Assembly: GCA_029233985.1 (NCBI GenBank)
Contig: JARGOK010000002.1
Span: 310,001 to 374,000, forward strand
Reading direction: 5' to 3'
Origin: Candidatus Altimarinota bacterium
GTDB taxonomy: Bacteria; Patescibacteriota; Gracilibacteria; JAUYGZ01
DNA: 64,000 nt
Below, piece by piece: positions 17,055 to 26,294 of this stretch. Made by a program: the position numbers and the translations under genes. The first letter of the stretch is position 1. The number at the start of each line of letters is the position of its first letter. The notes beneath the pieces are model-generated. The model did not search any database and was not told the origin of the DNA. It saw only the letters and a program-made list of their open reading frames with translations.

Positions 17055-17620
17055 CGTCGTGTTCTTTGAACATATTTCCCAACAAATCGAGCAACTAGGT
17101 ACAGTAAAAAAAGACCAACAGCAGGAAGAATCGATTCATTATCAGCTATAGAAGCATGGGCTTGAGAGAAAAATAAGGTTGGCACTGCCACAAACTGAAG
17201 GCGCTTCCAATTTTTTCGGAAAAATTTTACCGACATGTCATTTGAGGTGACACCTAATATCAGCATACCAATTCCCCCAAAAGCACCCCAAAACAAATAA
17301 CTCTGTGGAGAAAGATATTCAGCAATATCAGTGAGTCTTCGTGTGTAGATAAGACCAACGGCATGAAAAAAGAATAGCCAAAAAGACGCAACGCCAAACT
17401 CTCTTCTCAAAGCTCTCAAAATATGAAAAATCTTCCAATCCAATATTTGAGCAATAGGAGTCAGAAACAATATGAAAATCAAAAGTTTCAAAGCGGGCTC
17501 ACCCAACTCCTCAAAAAACTCATCACCATTTTGAAGTGAAACTGAAAGAACAAGGAGAAAAACAGGAAGAATGTAGTACACAGCAATTTGAAGGTACTTT
17601 CTAAGAAAAATTATATTCAT
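17033..17620 (-). CDS. Ferric-reductase-like / MsrQ-like membrane protein
   Basis: A 195-residue, about six-segment membrane protein. LRREFGVASFWLFFFHAVGLIYTRR and the later SQAHAS hold His residues placed as in the heme-binding helices of the ferric-reductase-like transmembrane (MsrQ/YedZ) family. MsrQ passes electrons to the periplasmic methionine sulfoxide reductase MsrP, but no msrP is nearby here. Its length matches MsrQ (about 200). The function as heme-b electron carrier is inferred. Confidence 0.7.
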   Translation of the reverse strand: MNIIFLRKYLQIAVYYILPVFLLVLSVSLQNGDEFFEELGEPALKLLIFILFLTPIAQILDWKIFHILRALRREFGVASFWLFFFHAVGLIYTRRLTDIAEYLSPQSYLFWGAFGGIGMLILGVTSNDMSVKFFRKNWKRLQFVAVPTLFFSQAHASIADNESILPAVGLFLLYLVARFVGKYVQRTRRKKPRNT

Positions 17621-17721
17621 ATCAAATAGAAAAGTATCACCATTGTATCATGCTCTATATAAAATATTTTCCGTTCAAATCAGAATGGAGTATCGTGATC
17701 CTAGTATATAGATACTAAATT

Positions 17722-18078
17722 ATGAAAAATAAAAATACCATTATTTACTGGGTTTCAACGGGACTCTTTTCAGTCATGAACCTCATTGGAGCTCTTATGT
17801 ATATTATTCAACATGACATGTTGATTGCAGCATACACATCGCTAGGATACCCCACCTATCTCATCTATCCATTAGCAGCCGCTAAAATACTGGGAGTAGC
17901 AACTATTCTCATAAGAAAAAATGGAATTCTAACTCAACTCGCATATGCAGGATTCTTTTATCTCCTCCTTCTCGGTACCGCAGCTCATATCATGGTACAA
18001 GATGGCGAATTCGCACCTGCACTCATATCTTTAGTCTTTCTCATTATTTCTTACTCCTATTCAAAAACAACCTCATAA
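17722..18078 (+). CDS. DoxX-like membrane protein
   Basis: A 118-residue protein with four hydrophobic helices. The order fits DoxX_2: YWVSTGLFSVMNLIGALMYI, then LGYPTYLIYPLAAAKILGVATIL, then LAYAGFFYLLLLGTAAHIMV. The family is found in many bacteria with uncertain roles. The gene ends 31 bases before the SRPBCC-GyrI gene and both are likely one transcript. Confidence 0.75.
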   Translation: MKNKNTIIYWVSTGLFSVMNLIGALMYIIQHDMLIAAYTSLGYPTYLIYPLAAAKILGVATILIRKNGILTQLAYAGFFYLLLLGTAAHIMVQDGEFAPALISLVFLIISYSYSKTTS

Positions 18079-18109
18079 AGAAGGAGGACTTTTCATTTAA
18101 ACAATACCC

Positions 18110-19036
18110 ATGAAATACCATGTCAAAAGTAGCATTGTCATCAATGCATCACTCAAAAAAATACAATCCTATATCTCAACCTTCGAAAAATGGAACACCT
18201 GGTCTCCCTGGACCATTGTAGAACCAAAAGTAAAACATAAAACAACTGGAAAACCTGGCACAATAGGACACAAAATGAGCTGGGATGGGAAAATAATAGG
18301 GTCTGGGACAAACACAATCAGTGAAATTGGGAAAAACAGCTTTTCCTATGATCTAGAATTCAAAAAACCATTCAAGTCTCATGCCAAAAGCAAAATAGAG
18401 TTTAAAAAAGTAAAAAAAGGGATCAAGGTCACCTGGTCTCTAGACTCGAGCATGCCTTTTTATTTGTTCTTCATGATAAAATCCATGAAAGCATGGATAG
18501 AGATGGACTATGCCAGAGGTCTCAAAATGCTCAAAGCGATGGCAGAAGACGGAAAAATAAAGGCAAAAACAACCAATATGGGAGTAAAAAAATACAAAGG
18601 GTTTTCATATATCGGAATCAGAAAAACCTCAACCATGAAGCTCATGCCAAAAGACATGCAAGCGGCTTTTGGAGAGCTTGTTGATTTCGTAGTTATGAAA
18701 AACAAAACATCTGCAAAACACTGGATCAGTGTGTACGAAAAATCCGATATAGGAAACAAGATGTTTACATACGTAGCAGCAGTATCTGATGAGAAGCTGA
18801 AAGATATCACCCTTCCAGATCATTTTGTGAGAGGAAAAATAAAGAACGGAAAGATGCTAGAAATCAAACATCAAGGATCATACGATTATCTTGGCAACGC
18901 TTGGTCAATGGGAAGCATGACAGTACGAGCAAAAAAAACAGGAGGAAAGGGATACCCCTTTGAATACTATTGGAACAGTCCCTTTGAGGTCACTGAAGAA
19001 AAACTCAAAACAAGTGTTTTCTTTCCAGTGAAATAA
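18110..19036 (+). CDS. SRPBCC / GyrI-like fusion protein
   Basis: A 308-residue two-domain protein. Residues 1-145 have the start-like pattern of polyketide-cyclase/SRPBCC proteins (SIVINASLKKIQSYISTFEKWNTWSPW, ends with the long helix PFYLFFMIKSMKAWIEMDYARGLKML). Residues about 155-305 form a GyrI-like (AraC effector-binding) domain: YKGFSYIGIRKTSTM, then FELVDFV-like and SPFEVTEEKLKTSVFFPVK. Such proteins bind small hydrophobic ligands without a DNA-binding part. Ligand unknown. Confidence 0.8.
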   Translation: MKYHVKSSIVINASLKKIQSYISTFEKWNTWSPWTIVEPKVKHKTTGKPGTIGHKMSWDGKIIGSGTNTISEIGKNSFSYDLEFKKPFKSHAKSKIEFKKVKKGIKVTWSLDSSMPFYLFFMIKSMKAWIEMDYARGLKMLKAMAEDGKIKAKTTNMGVKKYKGFSYIGIRKTSTMKLMPKDMQAAFGELVDFVVMKNKTSAKHWISVYEKSDIGNKMFTYVAAVSDEKLKDITLPDHFVRGKIKNGKMLEIKHQGSYDYLGNAWSMGSMTVRAKKTGGKGYPFEYYWNSPFEVTEEKLKTSVFFPVK

Positions 19037-19077
19037 AAAAAATCGGTAAATACAGCTACTCCTAAAATTCAAGAATC

Positions 19078-20172
19078 TTACCGCGAATCAACCTGAACCG
19101 GTTCCCCAAGAAAGGTATATCGCTTATAAAAATCTGCTTCAGAAGGATCTTTCATATCGGCAGACCCTCTCACATACTCGTCCGTATTCTCAGTTTTTTT
19201 GATCTGGGCTATGCGAACTTCGTCATTACTATCCCAAATAATAGCATCCAAAACAAAAAATGGAAAAACATCTATACCAATCAAAGACTGATCTGACGGC
19301 ACCGTATAAATCTCTTGAGTAACTCCTGTCGGAATATCCAAAAGAAAGAGTTTTTGATCATCCACATTAAAGGTGTATTGATCTGACATCGAGATAGAGA
19401 TCATCTTGTCACCATCTGGAGAAAAAGACACATAAGGATTATAGGGGAAATCATAATACTTTTTTTGTACTTCACCAGTATCGAGTTCAATGACGAGGTA
19501 AGGACCATTCCACAAACAACCGCCACAACCTGCATTGCCAGAAATCAACACATACAAATGATTATCACGAATAAATCGATGCCATTCAAACAAGATCTCG
19601 CTCGTAAATAGATTCAGTCCTTCAATATTATATTCAGGACCACCAAAATCTCCTGCAAATAACGCATGTCGGAGAGGAGTTTCAGATACAAGCTCTCCAT
19701 CAGCGTACAAACACTCATTCACAATATTATATTTTCGACGAACAAACTCATCTTGAAAGTTCTCCTTGCAGTCATCACTATGAAGTGCACCGAGTTTTTC
19801 ACCCTTATAAGTACACTGATAACCTCCAAGAATCCTATTATCACTCTCATCCCATATATTTCGAAACCCTTCTTGAGGACAAAGACTCTCATGTCCCTGA
19901 TCTCTCAAGAATTCAGCTACTAGAGGATCAGATATTCCAGGAATTGGCTCCAACTGAATCACTTTTTCTTCTCTTTGAGATTCAAACTCTTCCACAACAA
20001 TCTTCTCCACCTCTGGAACAAATGGTCTCTGTATAATCTCAGTTTCTGGAAGAGATGGAGCAGTAAAGAATCGATACAAAACAATGAAAAAAACACTCCC
20101 AATGATAAAAAGAAAAACTTTCAGAGCAGTAAAGAATGATTTTTGCATGGAAACGATTTTAATTACCTTCAT
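19078..20172 (-). CDS. Membrane-anchored extracytoplasmic protein, unknown
   Basis: A 364-residue protein with one N-terminal membrane anchor (about 13-31) and an outside part. PYVSFSPDGDKMISISMSDQYTF resembles a PD40/TolB-type beta-propeller blade, and a few paired Cys occur (GNAGCGGCLWNGPY). Function unknown. An alternative ATG eight codons in gives MQKSFFTALKVFLF and is equally likely. It is divergent from the MBL gene, with about 90 bases between. Confidence 0.6.
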   Translation of the reverse strand: MKVIKIVSMQKSFFTALKVFLFIIGSVFFIVLYRFFTAPSLPETEIIQRPFVPEVEKIVVEEFESQREEKVIQLEPIPGISDPLVAEFLRDQGHESLCPQEGFRNIWDESDNRILGGYQCTYKGEKLGALHSDDCKENFQDEFVRRKYNIVNECLYADGELVSETPLRHALFAGDFGGPEYNIEGLNLFTSEILFEWHRFIRDNHLYVLISGNAGCGGCLWNGPYLVIELDTGEVQKKYYDFPYNPYVSFSPDGDKMISISMSDQYTFNVDDQKLFLLDIPTGVTQEIYTVPSDQSLIGIDVFPFFVLDAIIWDSNDEVRIAQIKKTENTDEYVRGSADMKDPSEADFYKRYTFLGEPVQVDSR

Positions 20173-20264
20173 AATACCACGAGTAAATCTTCAAATAACA
20201 CCTCAAGATATTCTGCTCACAAACAATATGATACCTTGAGAGTACTGTCTCTTTATACGACCAT

Positions 20265-21122
20265 ATGAAAACCTCACTCAAAGTATTTTTCTGTCTCTCA
20301 TTGATTCTTTCTCTTACAGCATGTGGGTCAAAAAAACACCACAAAGAGCATCATCACAAAGACACACACAAGCACAAAAATGAAGAAGTCATTACAAGCC
20401 AAGAAAAAGAAAAAAACGAAGCATTAATAGCAGAATCTGAAGAAACAGTCATCGATGAAGATATTCGCATCACATATATATCCCATGCCTCAGCAGTAAT
20501 ACACTGGGGAGAAACCATAGTCTACAGCGATCCTGTAGGTGATCTTTCAGCATACAAAGATCAGCCAAATCCAGATATCGTCTTTATCACACATACGCAT
20601 GCAGATCATATGAGCGAAGAAACCCTCGGAGGGCTCCTGACTCCAGAAACTGTACTGATAGTTCCTCAGTCTGTCGGAGACCAGCTAGAAATAGACCTAC
20701 CAGGGAATCGAGTTGTTTTGGCCAATGGGGAATCAACAGAAATAGATGATTTCACCATAGATGCCATAGCCATGTACAATCTCCCAATCTCAGAAGACAG
20801 TTTTCATCCTCAAGGAGCTGGAAACGGATACGTCTTTGAAAAAGCAGGAAAACGGGTCTACTTCTCAGGGGATACCTCTGGTATTCCTGAAGTAAAAGCA
20901 CTGAGCGATATCGATATCGCTTTTGTATGTATGAACCTCCCCTACACAATGTCTGTAGAAGAAGCAGCAGAAACAGTTCTTGAATTCAAACCTGCTAAAG
21001 TCCTCCCCTACCATTATCGAGGAAAAGACGGTCTGAGTGATGTCTCAAAGTTCAAGCAACTGATAAACCAAAGGGGCTCAGGTATCGAAGTGATTCAATT
21101 AAATTGGTATCCAGAAAAATAA
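20265..21122 (+). CDS. MBL-fold metal-dependent hydrolase, lipoprotein
   Basis: A 285-residue protein. The lipobox LTAC puts a lipid-modified Cys at residue 20, followed by a His-rich linker (24-38). The hydrolase part has VFITHTHADHMS (HxHxDH metal motif) near 110, YFSGDTSGIPEV (metal-bridging Asp) near 205 and LPYHYRG (last His) near 245, the layout of UlaG-like metallo-beta-lactamase-fold enzymes. It would act on the outer face of the membrane. Substrate unknown. The His tail may sequester zinc or other metals. Confidence 0.85.
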   Translation: MKTSLKVFFCLSLILSLTACGSKKHHKEHHHKDTHKHKNEEVITSQEKEKNEALIAESEETVIDEDIRITYISHASAVIHWGETIVYSDPVGDLSAYKDQPNPDIVFITHTHADHMSEETLGGLLTPETVLIVPQSVGDQLEIDLPGNRVVLANGESTEIDDFTIDAIAMYNLPISEDSFHPQGAGNGYVFEKAGKRVYFSGDTSGIPEVKALSDIDIAFVCMNLPYTMSVEEAAETVLEFKPAKVLPYHYRGKDGLSDVSKFKQLINQRGSGIEVIQLNWYPEK

Positions 21123-21138
21123 TCTCTCTTCCTTTCAT

Positions 21139-21441
21139 ATGTTCACATCTCATATCAAATACCTCAAAGACAACCCCAAAGGATATTGGTTCCGCGCAAA
21201 ACTCTACGGATACGGATGGATCCCAGCAAAATGGCAGGGATGGATGGTTCTCGTGATTTTCATTGGAGCAGTCCTTCTCAATCTCTATAGAATCTTCAGC
21301 TACAGTACATCAGAAAATGAAGCCATCATGTCATTCGTCCCACAACTCTTGATCATGATTGGTATATTGATCACCATTTGTTACAAAACAGGAGAAAAAC
21401 CTCGATGGCAATGGGGTGTACCAAAAAAATACAAGAAATAA
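21139..21441 (+). CDS. Small membrane protein
   Basis: A 100-residue protein. It starts with a conserved-looking soluble part (NPKGYWFRAKLYGYGWIPAKWQGW), then two hydrophobic helices (about 35-55 and 68-87) and a short basic tail. I have seen this N-terminus in other short bacterial proteins, without a known function. Lies 16 bases after the MBL gene and 10 before ung, so probably in one operon. Confidence 0.6.
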   Translation: MFTSHIKYLKDNPKGYWFRAKLYGYGWIPAKWQGWMVLVIFIGAVLLNLYRIFSYSTSENEAIMSFVPQLLIMIGILITICYKTGEKPRWQWGVPKKYKK

Positions 21442-21450
21442 CCATCATTA

Positions 21451-22119
21451 ATGCCAAAATTTTATATTCATCCTTCCTGGAAAACAGTGCTCAAAGAAGA
21501 GTTTGCAAAACCCTACTTCAAAGAACTCACAAGTTTTGTAAAAAGTGAATACGCAAGCAATACCATTTATCCTGAACAAAAAAATATCTTCAGAGCCTTC
21601 GATCGTTGCCCATTTGACCAAGTAAAAGTCGTCATCCTCGGACAAGACCCTTACCATGGTCCAAACCAAGCAAACGGCCTCTGTTTTTCCGTAAACGAAG
21701 GGATACGAAATCCTCCATCATTAAAAAACATCTTCAAAGAACTCTCATCAGACCTCAATATACCCACTCCAACATCTGGAAACCTTGACCGATGGGCAGA
21801 ACAAGGAGTCCTGCTCTTAAACGCAACCCTCACCGTAAAAGCCAAAGAAGCTGGTTCTCATCAAAAAAAAGGCTGGGAACAGTTCACTGATACTGTGATC
21901 AAGAAAATCTCTGATGAAAAAAATCACGTCGTATTTCTTCTCTGGGGCAACTACGCAAAAAAAAAGGGAGAAAGTATTGACTCAAATAAACATCACATCC
22001 TCACCTCTCCTCACCCCTCACCCTTCTCAGCCTACACAGGATTCTTTGGAAACAAACACTTTAGCCAGACAAATGAGTTTTTGAAGAGTGTAAAAAAAAC
22101 ATCCATTAAATGGTCGTAA
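21451..22119 (+). CDS. ung: Uracil-DNA glycosylase, family 1
   Basis: UDG removes uracil from DNA, starting base-excision repair. Motif A is GQDPYHG (catalytic Asp near residue 66), the uracil-binding segment is GLCFSVNEG, and motif B is HPSPFSAYTGFFG, with the loop that enters the minor groove. LLLNATLTVKAKEAGSHQKKGWEQFT is also typical. The 222-residue length fits family 1. Confidence 0.97.
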   Translation: MPKFYIHPSWKTVLKEEFAKPYFKELTSFVKSEYASNTIYPEQKNIFRAFDRCPFDQVKVVILGQDPYHGPNQANGLCFSVNEGIRNPPSLKNIFKELSSDLNIPTPTSGNLDRWAEQGVLLLNATLTVKAKEAGSHQKKGWEQFTDTVIKKISDEKNHVVFLLWGNYAKKKGESIDSNKHHILTSPHPSPFSAYTGFFGNKHFSQTNEFLKSVKKTSIKWS

Positions 22120-22147
22120 CTCACGCAACATCTAAAAGAATCAAAGT

Positions 22148-22175
22148 TTGATATTCTGTCAAAGAAGAGTATCCT
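22148..22175 (+). promoter_or_regulatory. Candidate promoter of dps
   Basis: TTGATA (22148-22153) and TATCCT (22170-22175) are spaced by 16 bases, upstream of dps. A perfect AATGAAAA/TTTTCATT hairpin follows at 22193-22213. Confidence 0.5.
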
Positions 22176-22233
22176 GACACATACACATCATAAATGAAAA
22201 ATATCTTTTCATTATTTCTTTACCTTACATACC

Positions 22234-22680
22234 ATGGCACATACAAATATTATTGGAGACATGGGAAAACTCCTTGCAAGTACCTATACCCTCTACCTCA
22301 AAACCCAAAACTTTCACTGGAATGTGACCGGACCATTTTTTCAGACACTTCACCTCATGTTTGAAGAACAATATACAGCACTCGCACTGGCAAATGATGG
22401 TATTGCCGAGCGAATAAGAGCATTAGGAGCTCCTGCTCCAGCAACATATGCCGAATATTCCCAATTAAGTATCATCACTGAACCTCAAGGAAAACAATCT
22501 GCAGAACGAATGGTAGAGATGCTTCTACAAGACCATGAAAAAATCATCAGCTTCACAAAAAAACTTTTAATCAAGGCTACAGATCAAGGAGATGAAGGAA
22601 CAGCAGACATCCTCACAACACGAATTTCTGACCAGGAAAAAACAGCTTGGATGCTCAGAAGCTTTTTGGATAAAGGATAA
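22234..22680 (+). CDS. dps: DNA-binding ferritin-like protein Dps
   Basis: Dps forms 12-mer cages that oxidise and store iron and protect DNA. The sequence YTLYLKTQNFHWNVTGPFFQTLHLMFEEQYTALALANDGIAERIRALG carries the His, Glu and Asp ferroxidase ligands of the intersubunit site. The length of 148 residues is slightly short but full. It stands in a run of co-directional genes; the hairpin in its leader may be regulatory. Confidence 0.96.
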   Translation: MAHTNIIGDMGKLLASTYTLYLKTQNFHWNVTGPFFQTLHLMFEEQYTALALANDGIAERIRALGAPAPATYAEYSQLSIITEPQGKQSAERMVEMLLQDHEKIISFTKKLLIKATDQGDEGTADILTTRISDQEKTAWMLRSFLDKG

Positions 22681-22898
22681 CTAAAAAATTCTGCTCAAAA
22701 ACAATCAAAACAACTACATCAAGCTCTCATCAGCATTAAGAAAAAAATCTTCTCACACAAGAACCCTCTCATAGACCTTTATCGAATATGATGAGGAACA
22801 CAGAGCATATTCAAATATCAAAACAGAAGATGGTTTTGAAAAAGTAGGCTCAACAACAAGAGAAGGCTCACTTGTTTTTTCATCCAAAACTTCATTCT

Positions 22899-23411
22899 AT
22901 GAAAATCACTCTTTACATCGCTCAAAGCATAGATGGATTTGTTGCAACTAAAGATGGAGGAATCGCATGGCTCGACTCATTCAACAAGATCCCAAATGAA
23001 GACTATGGCTATCAAAAATTCATCGACAGTATTGATACTGTCATCCAAGGAAACACCACCTATAAACAGTTCCAACACAGCTATGATGGCAAATACAACT
23101 TCGTTTTTTCAAAAAATGCAGCCAAGCTTTCTGCAAAAAACATTACTTTTGTAAATAAAAGTGTCACAAAATTTTTAAAAAACCTGGATAAAAAAAACCA
23201 CAAAAATATCTGGCTCGTTGGAGGACCAAATCTCCTAACAGAGTTTCTAAACAAAGGACATCTCGATGAATGTATACTTTTCACCATGCCCATACTTTTA
23301 GGGGATGGAATTCCTTTGTTTCAAAACATAAAAAAAATTCCTAAGTTCAAGTTACTGAAAACAAAAGAATACAAAAACGGTGTGATAGAATCACATTATA
23401 GTGCCACCTAA
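22899..23411 (+). CDS. Dihydrofolate-reductase-like (RibD C-terminal domain) protein
   Basis: A 170-residue protein. MKITLYIAQSIDGFVATKDGGIAWLDSF, then VIQGNTTYKQF, IWLVGGPNLLTEFLNKGHLDECILFTMPILLGDGIPLF, matches the RibD-C/YyaP dihydrofolate-reductase-like family, NAD(P)H-binding reductases of uncertain substrate. The ATG was set at MKITLY because the nine residues upstream of it are not family-like. Confidence 0.85.
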   Translation: MKITLYIAQSIDGFVATKDGGIAWLDSFNKIPNEDYGYQKFIDSIDTVIQGNTTYKQFQHSYDGKYNFVFSKNAAKLSAKNITFVNKSVTKFLKNLDKKNHKNIWLVGGPNLLTEFLNKGHLDECILFTMPILLGDGIPLFQNIKKIPKFKLLKTKEYKNGVIESHYSAT

Positions 23412-23420
23412 TTTTTTCTC

Positions 23421-23768
23421 ATGAACAATAACCATATCAACTACATCGAACTCCCAGCTACAGATATCCCAACAACAAAAAAATTCTACACACAAGCCTT
23501 CGGCTGGTCTTTCACTGATTATGGGGAAACGTACACTGCCTTTTCAAACAGTGGCGTCGAAGGTGGATTTGAAAAAACAGACTCGATAAATACTGGCGGA
23601 ACACTCGTTATACTGCATCATGACGATCTTGCAAAAGCCAAAGACACCGTCATGACAGCTGGTGGGAAGATCACAAAGGATATTTTTTCATTTCCAGGTG
23701 GCCAACGCTTTCAGTTTACAGACCCAAACGGAAACGAACTCGCTGTATGGTGTGAAACTTCTGAATAA
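23421..23768 (+). CDS. VOC-family (glyoxalase-like) protein
   Basis: A 115-residue single-domain protein. INYIELPATDIPTTKKFYTQAFGWSF, then FEKTDSINTGGTLVILHHDDLAKAKDTV, and RFQFTDPNGNELAVW, show the beta-alpha-beta-beta-beta repeats of the vicinal oxygen chelate fold. The metal ligands are Glu and His-like but cannot be fixed from sequence. Reaction unknown. It is packed 9 bases after the RibD-like gene and 6 bases before DUF1905. Confidence 0.88.
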   Translation: MNNNHINYIELPATDIPTTKKFYTQAFGWSFTDYGETYTAFSNSGVEGGFEKTDSINTGGTLVILHHDDLAKAKDTVMTAGGKITKDIFSFPGGQRFQFTDPNGNELAVWCETSE

Positions 23769-23774
23769 ATCCTC

Positions 23775-24068
23775 ATGGACCCAACCTTTATCTTCACCGA
23801 ACAAATGCTTATTTGGAAAGCCGAAAAAGCCGCTTGGCGTTTCATTACTCTTCCATTAGATCTATCCAAAGAAATCAAAGGATTTGTAGAACCTCGCGTA
23901 GGGTTTGGGTCTGTATACGTACATGCAACTATCGGAAAAACAACATGGAAAACAAGTATTTTCCCCAGTAAAGAGGGCACCTATTCCCTCCCGATAAAAG
24001 CAGAGGTAAGAAAAAAAGAACAGCTCCAAGACGGAGACACTGTAAAAGTTGAAATCACGCTCCAATAA
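23775..24068 (+). CDS. DUF1905-family protein
   Basis: A 97-residue protein. LIWKAEKAAWRFITLPLDLSKEIKGF and VEPRVGFGSVYVHATIGKTTWKTSIFPSKEGTYSLPIKAEVRKKEQLQDGDTVKVEITL is the full DUF1905 domain. It lacks the YdeI-like C-terminal part found in some relatives. Function unknown. Confidence 0.9.
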   Translation: MDPTFIFTEQMLIWKAEKAAWRFITLPLDLSKEIKGFVEPRVGFGSVYVHATIGKTTWKTSIFPSKEGTYSLPIKAEVRKKEQLQDGDTVKVEITLQ

Positions 24069-24077
24069 ACCCAAAAT

Positions 24078-24671
24078 ATGAATATAAAAATCATCTTCGC
24101 AATCCTATCGCTCATCATTGGTCTCATTGGTTTTTTTCCATACCTCAGAAGTGTCTTCAAAAAAGAATCACAGCCTCATACCTTCACATGGCTCATTTGG
24201 ACGATAACACAAGGAACAGCAACAGCTGGGATGTGGATTGGCGGTGCAGGAATCACTGGAGCAATTTCTTTGTCTCTAGGTACAGCATGTGTATTGACAG
24301 TATTTCTTCTTTCCTTAAGAGAAGGAGACAAAAACATCACGAGAAGTGATATTATTGTTCTTACGATTGCTCTGAGCGCTATTGGTATTTGGTGGTTTCT
24401 CAAACACCCACTTTTAGCACTCATTATGGTGACAACAATCGATATCGCGGCATACATCCCAACATTCAGAAAATCATATTCATCCCCCTGGAAAGAAAAT
24501 GCCTTCAGCTGGACTTTATTTGCTTTTGCAAATATCTTTTCGATCTTTGCAATTGAGCATTACAATACCCTTACTCTCTTTTATATATCTGCAGTTTCAA
24601 TTTCTGATACTCTTTTCATCATTTTTCTTCTCATCAGAAGAAAACAAATTTCAAAAAAACAAACGCGGTAA
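24078..24671 (+). CDS. Membrane protein with internal duplication, PQ-loop-like
   Basis: A 197-residue protein of about six hydrophobic helices. Two related stretches, FFPYLRSVFKKESQPHTFTWLIW near 15-40 and YIPTFRKSYSSPWKENAFSWTLF near 125-150, suggest a duplicated three-helix unit as in PQ-loop/SWEET-like carriers. No substrate can be assigned. Same strand and spacing (9 bases) as the cluster of small genes. Confidence 0.65.
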   Translation: MNIKIIFAILSLIIGLIGFFPYLRSVFKKESQPHTFTWLIWTITQGTATAGMWIGGAGITGAISLSLGTACVLTVFLLSLREGDKNITRSDIIVLTIALSAIGIWWFLKHPLLALIMVTTIDIAAYIPTFRKSYSSPWKENAFSWTLFAFANIFSIFAIEHYNTLTLFYISAVSISDTLFIIFLLIRRKQISKKQTR

Positions 24672-24737
24672 AAAGTTGACAAAAGTCATTACTTTAAAAA
24701 ATACACACCAACTAGCATCAGAAAATAATTCACATCT

Positions 24738-25253
24738 ATGAATCACTACGTCGCCTTGCTCAGAGGAATCAATGTAGGAGGTCACAAAAAGATCCTCATG
24801 AAAGACCTCAAAACAATGCTCGAAAAGCTTGGCTGTAAAAATATCAAGACGGTCCTCGCCTCAGGGAATGCTGTCTTTGAAAGCAAAAAGAATGTAACAC
24901 AGCTCAAACAAAACATTGAAGAAGGGATTGAAAGCACCTTTGGATTCACTGTAGCGATTCAAGTCATCGATCTCGATACCATCCGTAATGCGCTTTCTCC
25001 AGATCCATTCAAAGATATATCTCCAGAAAAAGGCGTCAAACACTATGTCACCTTCCTAAAAACAGCCATTCAACTATCAGATCTACCAAAACAAGACAAT
25101 GTCGAGCTCATCGGCATAAAAAACAAGCTCCTCTTCTCTGTCATCGATACCAATAAAGCAAAAACGGTCGATTTCATGGCCTGTTTGGATAAGAATTTTG
25201 GAAAAGAGGTAACGACGAGGACAATCAATACGATAAAAAAAATAATAAATTGA
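24738..25253 (+). CDS. DUF1697-family protein
   Basis: A 171-residue cytoplasmic protein. NHYVALLRGINVGGHKKILMKDLKTMLEKLGCKNIKTVLASGNAVFES is the family signature. The C-terminal part ends in TTRTINTIKKI, as in relatives. Ends in TGA. Function unknown. Confidence 0.93.
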   Translation: MNHYVALLRGINVGGHKKILMKDLKTMLEKLGCKNIKTVLASGNAVFESKKNVTQLKQNIEEGIESTFGFTVAIQVIDLDTIRNALSPDPFKDISPEKGVKHYVTFLKTAIQLSDLPKQDNVELIGIKNKLLFSVIDTNKAKTVDFMACLDKNFGKEVTTRTINTIKKIIN

Positions 25254-25254
25254 T

Positions 25255-26085
25255 CTACAAATAAACTATTTTTGGTTCTACAGAGAGTTTTTCAACAAAG
25301 TGCTGATATTGATCTTCAGATACCTTAAGAATTTCTAACCAATTTTTAAAGTAAATTTCTAATTCATTTGAACGAGTATGTTTTCCTTTATGATATTTTT
25401 CAAAGTCTTTTCTATTTTGTACTTTATCGGCAATAAGCATATCATTCACATCCTTTAGCACAGACAGTTTAACCTCATCTAAAGATAAAATCGACCTCTG
25501 AGATAAATAATCATTAGCAATAGCTCGGTATTCCATCGCAGCTAATAAAGCTTGGGGATTCACTTCAGTCCAATCTCGTTTGAAATTATCAGACAAGTCA
25601 TTATCCGATTGAAGTAAGGGATGCAAACAATAAGCACGATGTGCTGTATCTGATGCACCTATCCATTGTAATAGAGCTCTCCCTTCATCAATATGATCCA
25701 TAAGATAAGCTCCTGATCTTTTTGCTATATAATCTCCGTAATATTCTTGAATCATACGGTATTCCTGACAATCTTCAATTTCAAATGATATATGTGGAAT
25801 TTTTTTTACCTCAAGAAATTTCACAAGTTGACACTCCTTTGAGGTCAAAACAGAAAGATTTCGTTTCTCAAATTCAGCAACATAAGCACTTTTTCCTCTC
25901 TCTTTTACTGGAATATACACAGTTTGGAATTCCTCATTACCTTTAGAAAAAAGAGCGACAAAAATCTTTTCTCTCACTTCAATCTGATGTAAAACGGCTC
26001 CAAATCGCAACATTTGAATTGATCGGCTCTTTAAATAACGAATCACATCATCTGGAGTTTCAGCGTTTTCATCAAGGCGTTTCAT
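25255..26085 (-). CDS. Unknown protein with possible HD-like segment
   Basis: A 276-residue protein that I cannot place. The middle region has the phrase GASDTAHRAYCLHPLLQSDNDL, in which His, Asp and Asn occur as in some degenerate HD-type hydrolases. Most of the rest is mixed alpha/beta and charged. The ATG at 26085 was preferred over a TTG four codons upstream. It converges on DUF1697 with one base between stops. No function is proposed. Confidence 0.55.
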   Translation of the reverse strand: MKRLDENAETPDDVIRYLKSRSIQMLRFGAVLHQIEVREKIFVALFSKGNEEFQTVYIPVKERGKSAYVAEFEKRNLSVLTSKECQLVKFLEVKKIPHISFEIEDCQEYRMIQEYYGDYIAKRSGAYLMDHIDEGRALLQWIGASDTAHRAYCLHPLLQSDNDLSDNFKRDWTEVNPQALLAAMEYRAIANDYLSQRSILSLDEVKLSVLKDVNDMLIADKVQNRKDFEKYHKGKHTRSNELEIYFKNWLEILKVSEDQYQHFVEKLSVEPKIVYL

Positions 26086-26294
26086 ATTTTTTTCCAATTA
26101 TTTTTAAGCAAAAATTTTAGCAGTTTTTATTGAAAAACACAAGACAACCTACTCTTATATAGTGCTAAGTGTGCCAAAAAAAAATAAATAAATACACTCT
26201 CCAAACAAACCTGAAGACCATCTGACAAGCTCGTTCTTTTCCAAGTATGCCATTTTTGACATAAGATATTTTTAATACTTCATAATCTTTCCAC

